From UBA4719 sp035654835 (GTDB lineage: Bacteria > Actinomycetota > Actinomycetes > Actinomycetales > Dermatophilaceae), in assembly GCA_035654835.1 (NCBI GenBank), contig DASRVZ010000235.1, positions 1 to 6,555 on the forward strand: 6,555 nucleotides of DNA, read 5' to 3'. The notes beneath the pieces were generated by a model. That model was not told where the DNA came from, searched no databases, and was given only the letters and a program-made list of their open reading frames with translations. Below are positions 4,571 to 6,555 of the stretch, piece by piece. The translations under genes were made by a program, and so were the position numbers. Positions within the stretch are counted from its first letter, which is position 1. Each line of letters opens with the position of its first letter.

Positions 4571-4810
4571 CTATGCAGTGTCGGCGGAATCCCAGTGGGT
4601 CTCCGCACTTTCGGCTCCACTGGCGAGGAGCTGGGCGAGGATCTCGTCCAAGCGCTTCGCGACTAGCATCCGGAGCCAGATTTGACCGCATGCGTCGCAC
4701 GCCTCGACCGGTACGCCGAGGACGCGTGCCGTCCACCCGTTCTTCTCCGCCAGGCGGGCACGACGGTCGGGCCGTCGGACACCCTGGTGGTATTGCTCAC
4801 AACGCGTCAT
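4571..4810 (-). CDS. YgiT-type zinc-finger protein with a missing ligand
   Basis: The 79-residue product resembles YgiT-type (MqsA N-terminal-like) zinc-finger proteins. These have a first Cys pair near the N terminus, a strand pair, then V(L)GVPVxxCxxCGQxWL and a helix. Here the second pair is present (Cys38 and Cys41 in VLGVPVEACDACGQIWL) and the helix VAKRLDEILAQLLA follows, but the first pair is MTRC-EQ-Y, so the second cysteine (position 7) is tyrosine; the adjacent His8 might substitute. Start at ATG 4808-4810 matches the family N terminus; a GTG at 4838-4840 with an AAGGA-like motif would add ten residues. Such proteins often act as antitoxins beside a small toxin such as DUF4258 or MqsR, but no partner is visible: the upstream neighbour is the MmgE/PrpD gene. 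The stop lies 32 bases from the right repeat. Confidence 0.65.
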   Translation of the reverse strand: MTRCEQYHQGVRRPDRRARLAEKNGWTARVLGVPVEACDACGQIWLRMLVAKRLDEILAQLLASGAESAETHWDSADTA

Positions 4811-4856
4811 CGCCTTCAAACCCGGAAGTCGGGGCTCCACCGGTCCTTGTCGCCAT

Positions 4857-4881
4857 CCTGAGTCTGGGGGTTTGACTCAGG
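4857..4881 (-). terminator. Hairpin at the end of the MmgE/PrpD gene
   Basis: CCTGAGTC (4857-4864) and GACTCAGG (4874-4881) form a perfect 8-bp stem with a 9-base loop. The stem overlaps the stop codon at 4877-4879, and no T tract follows on either strand. It could reduce read-through into the zinc-finger gene downstream on the same strand. The terminator role is inferred. Confidence 0.4.
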
Positions 4882-6214
4882 TTGATGCTCGCGTGAGGTC
4901 GATGAGCTGCCGCACGTCGCCGACCGCCTCCAGCTTGGCGACGCCATCGGCGAGGTCTTGGGAGGAGGCGGTGCCCAAGATGGGCTCTGTGAGCGAGAAG
5001 AACTTTGCCATGCGCTCTTCGGCCGTATCCAGGTCGCGGACTGGTGGAAAGGGCTCCTCGAACAACTCGCCAGAGCGCATTCGCACGACGAGCTTCTCGT
5101 CGCCGCCCTTGACATACTTGACCACCCGCATCAGCCGCTGCACATCCGCCCTGTGCAAGAACTCCTCTGTACAGGTCTCCATCGATACCGTGCCGGTGAT
5201 GAGCGTGGCCACCACACAGAAGCCGCCGCTGAACTTGGTCTGCAACGCGTTCTCAGGATAGTGCCGATTCAACGACGGGCTGGTGGGGATGACGATCTCC
5301 TCGACTTCGGAGATATCGATGGAGCGGCGATCCAACAGCGCGCGTGCCGCCTCGATATAGGCGTGGCTGCCGGTGCAGGAAGGATACGGCTTGATCCTGA
5401 GGGCCCAGCTGGAATCCGTAATGTGAAACTCGTCGTGCAGCCGGTGGACAAGAGCGTTGACGTCCCACTCGCCTTGGCCACCGGTCATCGCCTGCGTGAT
5501 GCCTCGCTCTGCGCTGAAGATGTCCCGCTCAGCGTCCCATCCATCGCTGGCGAGCAAGGCGCTCAAGACCCCGTTCCTTGCCGCATTGCCGGCGTGCATC
5601 GACTTCGTCATCGTTCCGAAGTTCCCGATCACCCCGCTGGCCAACGACGCCGCGATCCCCATGGCGTTGGCGGTTTCCAGCTCGTCCAGCTGCAGCAGCT
5701 TCGCTGCGGTGGCGGTGGAGCCGAAGGCCCCCCACGTACCGGTCGCGTGCCACCCGTGGCCGCCGGGCCCGCGCCCGGCCCCCTTGAACCGGCCTCGGTC
5801 GAACAGCTCGTCGAGCTGCATGCGCACCTCCCGTCCCACGACGTAGGCCACGATCAGCTCCTCGCCGGACAGGGCTGCTCTGCCGGCGAGCGCGACGGCG
5901 GTCCCGAGGATGTGCGTGCTCGCGTGCCCGCGATCGTCGAAGTCCATGGCATGGGCCAAGGTGCCGTTCGCCATCGCCGCCTGTTCGAACGGCGCTTGGA
6001 CGGTTGAGCCCAGGATGAGTCCCGGGCCCCCGCTGGTCGCGGTCTGCACATAACGGATGATCTTGCGTCCGATCGGTTCCCGCGATGCTGCGAGGGCGAC
6101 CGCGATGGTGTCGAGGATGGCTGCCTTTGCACTCTCGATCACCGCCGGCGGCAGCTCGGCGAAGCGCTGTCCCACGACGTAACCCGCAATCCCGTCCGCG
6201 ACTGTCTCACTCAC
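4877..6214 (-). CDS. MmgE/PrpD-family enzyme
   Basis: This 445-residue protein is full length for the MmgE/PrpD family, which includes 2-methylcitrate dehydratase, cis-aconitate decarboxylase and iminodisuccinate epimerase; all act on small dicarboxylic or tricarboxylic acids without a metal cofactor. Family landmarks are in order: ANGTLAHAMDFDD (82-94, Asp91, Asp93 and Asp94), GWHATGTWGAFGSTATAAKL (154-173, His156), KSMHAGNAARNGVLSALLA (204-222, Lys204 and His207), KPYPSC (275-280) and KFSGGFCVVATLITG (327-341). The start is GTG 6212-6214 with a GAGGAAG purine run just upstream. The substrate cannot be read from sequence, and there is no methylcitrate synthase nearby to support a propionate role. 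It is cytoplasmic (no signal peptide) and divergent from an amidohydrolase, which suggests a joint catabolic function. A long plus-strand open frame across it is only its antisense shadow. Confidence 0.92.
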   Translation of the reverse strand: MSETVADGIAGYVVGQRFAELPPAVIESAKAAILDTIAVALAASREPIGRKIIRYVQTATSGGPGLILGSTVQAPFEQAAMANGTLAHAMDFDDRGHASTHILGTAVALAGRAALSGEELIVAYVVGREVRMQLDELFDRGRFKGAGRGPGGHGWHATGTWGAFGSTATAAKLLQLDELETANAMGIAASLASGVIGNFGTMTKSMHAGNAARNGVLSALLASDGWDAERDIFSAERGITQAMTGGQGEWDVNALVHRLHDEFHITDSSWALRIKPYPSCTGSHAYIEAARALLDRRSIDISEVEEIVIPTSPSLNRHYPENALQTKFSGGFCVVATLITGTVSMETCTEEFLHRADVQRLMRVVKYVKGGDEKLVVRMRSGELFEEPFPPVRDLDTAEERMAKFFSLTEPILGTASSQDLADGVAKLEAVGDVRQLIDLTRAST

Positions 6215-6381
6215 AGCTTCCTCGTTCTCTCGGCGATTTGCATGGCTGCCGATCGATGTACGAAATCACTGAATCAGCCCTCAAGTCGGCAGAGTACTAT
6301 CAAACACTGCGCCCCTTGTCCAGAGGCAGGCATCCAGGCAGCGAGCTCCCCGGCAGACAAAGAACAGGAGACCCGATCGCC
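6215..6381. promoter_or_regulatory. Divergent promoter region, MmgE/PrpD and amidohydrolase
   Basis: This 167-base gap is richer in A and T than its flanks and must hold both promoters. For the minus-strand gene, TTGAGG (complement of 6279-6284) and TACATC (complement of 6255-6260) are spaced by 18 bases. For the plus-strand gene, TACTAT (6295-6300) is a good -10 but lacks a clear -35. AGGAG (6366-6370) is the ribosome binding site of the amidohydrolase, 11 bases from its ATG, a long spacing. No convincing operator was found. Confidence 0.4.
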
Positions 6382-6555
6382 ATGGAAGCGAAGTTGCGCG
6401 TCAATCTCCCACCCGACCCGAACCCTCGTGCACTATCCTTCCCGCCGCCGCCCGGAACCTGGGACACGCACTTTCACGTGTACGGCCCGCCGCAGGTGTT
6501 TCCGTATGCGGACCAGCGGTTGTATACGCCTCCTGCCGCGCCGATTGAGCACTAT
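6382..6555 (+). CDS. Amidohydrolase (LigI/PDC hydrolase-like), 5' part only
   Basis: The 58 visible codons start at ATG 6382. After a Pro-rich lead comes GTWDTHFHVYGPPQVFPYAD then QRLYTPPAAPIEHY. The W-D-x-H-x-H motif (His30 and His32) is the first metal-binding strand of amidohydrolase-superfamily TIM barrels, and the H-V-(Y/F)-G-P...F-P...R-x-Y-T-P-P-x-A-P run is typical of the Amidohydro_2 group that includes 2-pyrone-4,6-dicarboxylate lactonase (LigI). Family members are about 280-300 residues, so most of the protein lies beyond the window. LigI-type enzymes open lactones in aromatic-acid breakdown. With a divergent MmgE/PrpD enzyme, a role in organic-acid or aromatic catabolism is plausible, but the substrate is unknown. 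Confidence 0.82.
   Translation, partial: MEAKLRVNLPPDPNPRALSFPPPPGTWDTHFHVYGPPQVFPYADQRLYTPPAAPIEHY

Noticed and set aside
4958..6007. Plus-strand open frame of 349 codons
   Set aside because: It is antisense to the well-supported MmgE/PrpD gene, shows no recognisable motif, and is the kind of long shadow frame expected in GC-rich DNA.
1..6555. CRISPR array or insertion sequence
   Set aside because: No regularly spaced repeats and no transposase with terminal inverted repeats are visible; the only long repeat is the 53-bp tRNA duplication.

Overview
The window looks like a piece of an Actinomycetota (high-GC Gram-positive) chromosome. The basis is overall GC richness, strong G/C preference at third codon positions in the intact genes, GTG starts, a promoter placed for leaderless transcription, and protein families common in that phylum (DUF3467, PadR paired with a small membrane protein, YgiT-type zinc finger). 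No genus can be named from the sequence alone.

Left flank (1-1104): two minus-strand genes, a DUF3467 protein cut by the window edge and a small acidic lipoprotein, then a complete plus-strand tRNA-Val(TAC).

Centre (1053-4539): a 3.4-kb segment bracketed by a perfect 53-bp direct repeat. One copy is the 3' part of the intact tRNA-Val (1053-1105). The other (4487-4539) is an orphan 3' fragment with no 5' half. This is the signature of site-specific integration into a tRNA gene, so I read the segment as an integrated element. It appears badly decayed: no integrase was found; a helix-turn-helix excisionase-like gene is frameshifted; a PadR regulator carries frameshifts and an in-frame stop; the small membrane protein after it appears frameshifted; and a pentapeptide-repeat gene is in three frames and ends at the right repeat. 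The genes that still look whole are a hicA-hicB toxin-antitoxin pair, with a well-formed promoter and a palindrome on its -10 box, and a 73-residue two-helix membrane protein. A 12-bp hairpin followed by a consensus DnaA box lies in a non-coding stretch and may be a terminator beside an origin remnant.

Right flank (4540-6555): a YgiT-type zinc-finger protein with one ligand cysteine replaced, then a full-length MmgE/PrpD-family enzyme on the same strand, and divergently the start of an amidohydrolase. The last two share a 167-bp divergent promoter region and may form a small catabolic locus. The contrast between the open flanking genes and the broken genes between the repeats is the main story: an old tRNA-Val element reduced to its addiction module, a small membrane protein and debris.
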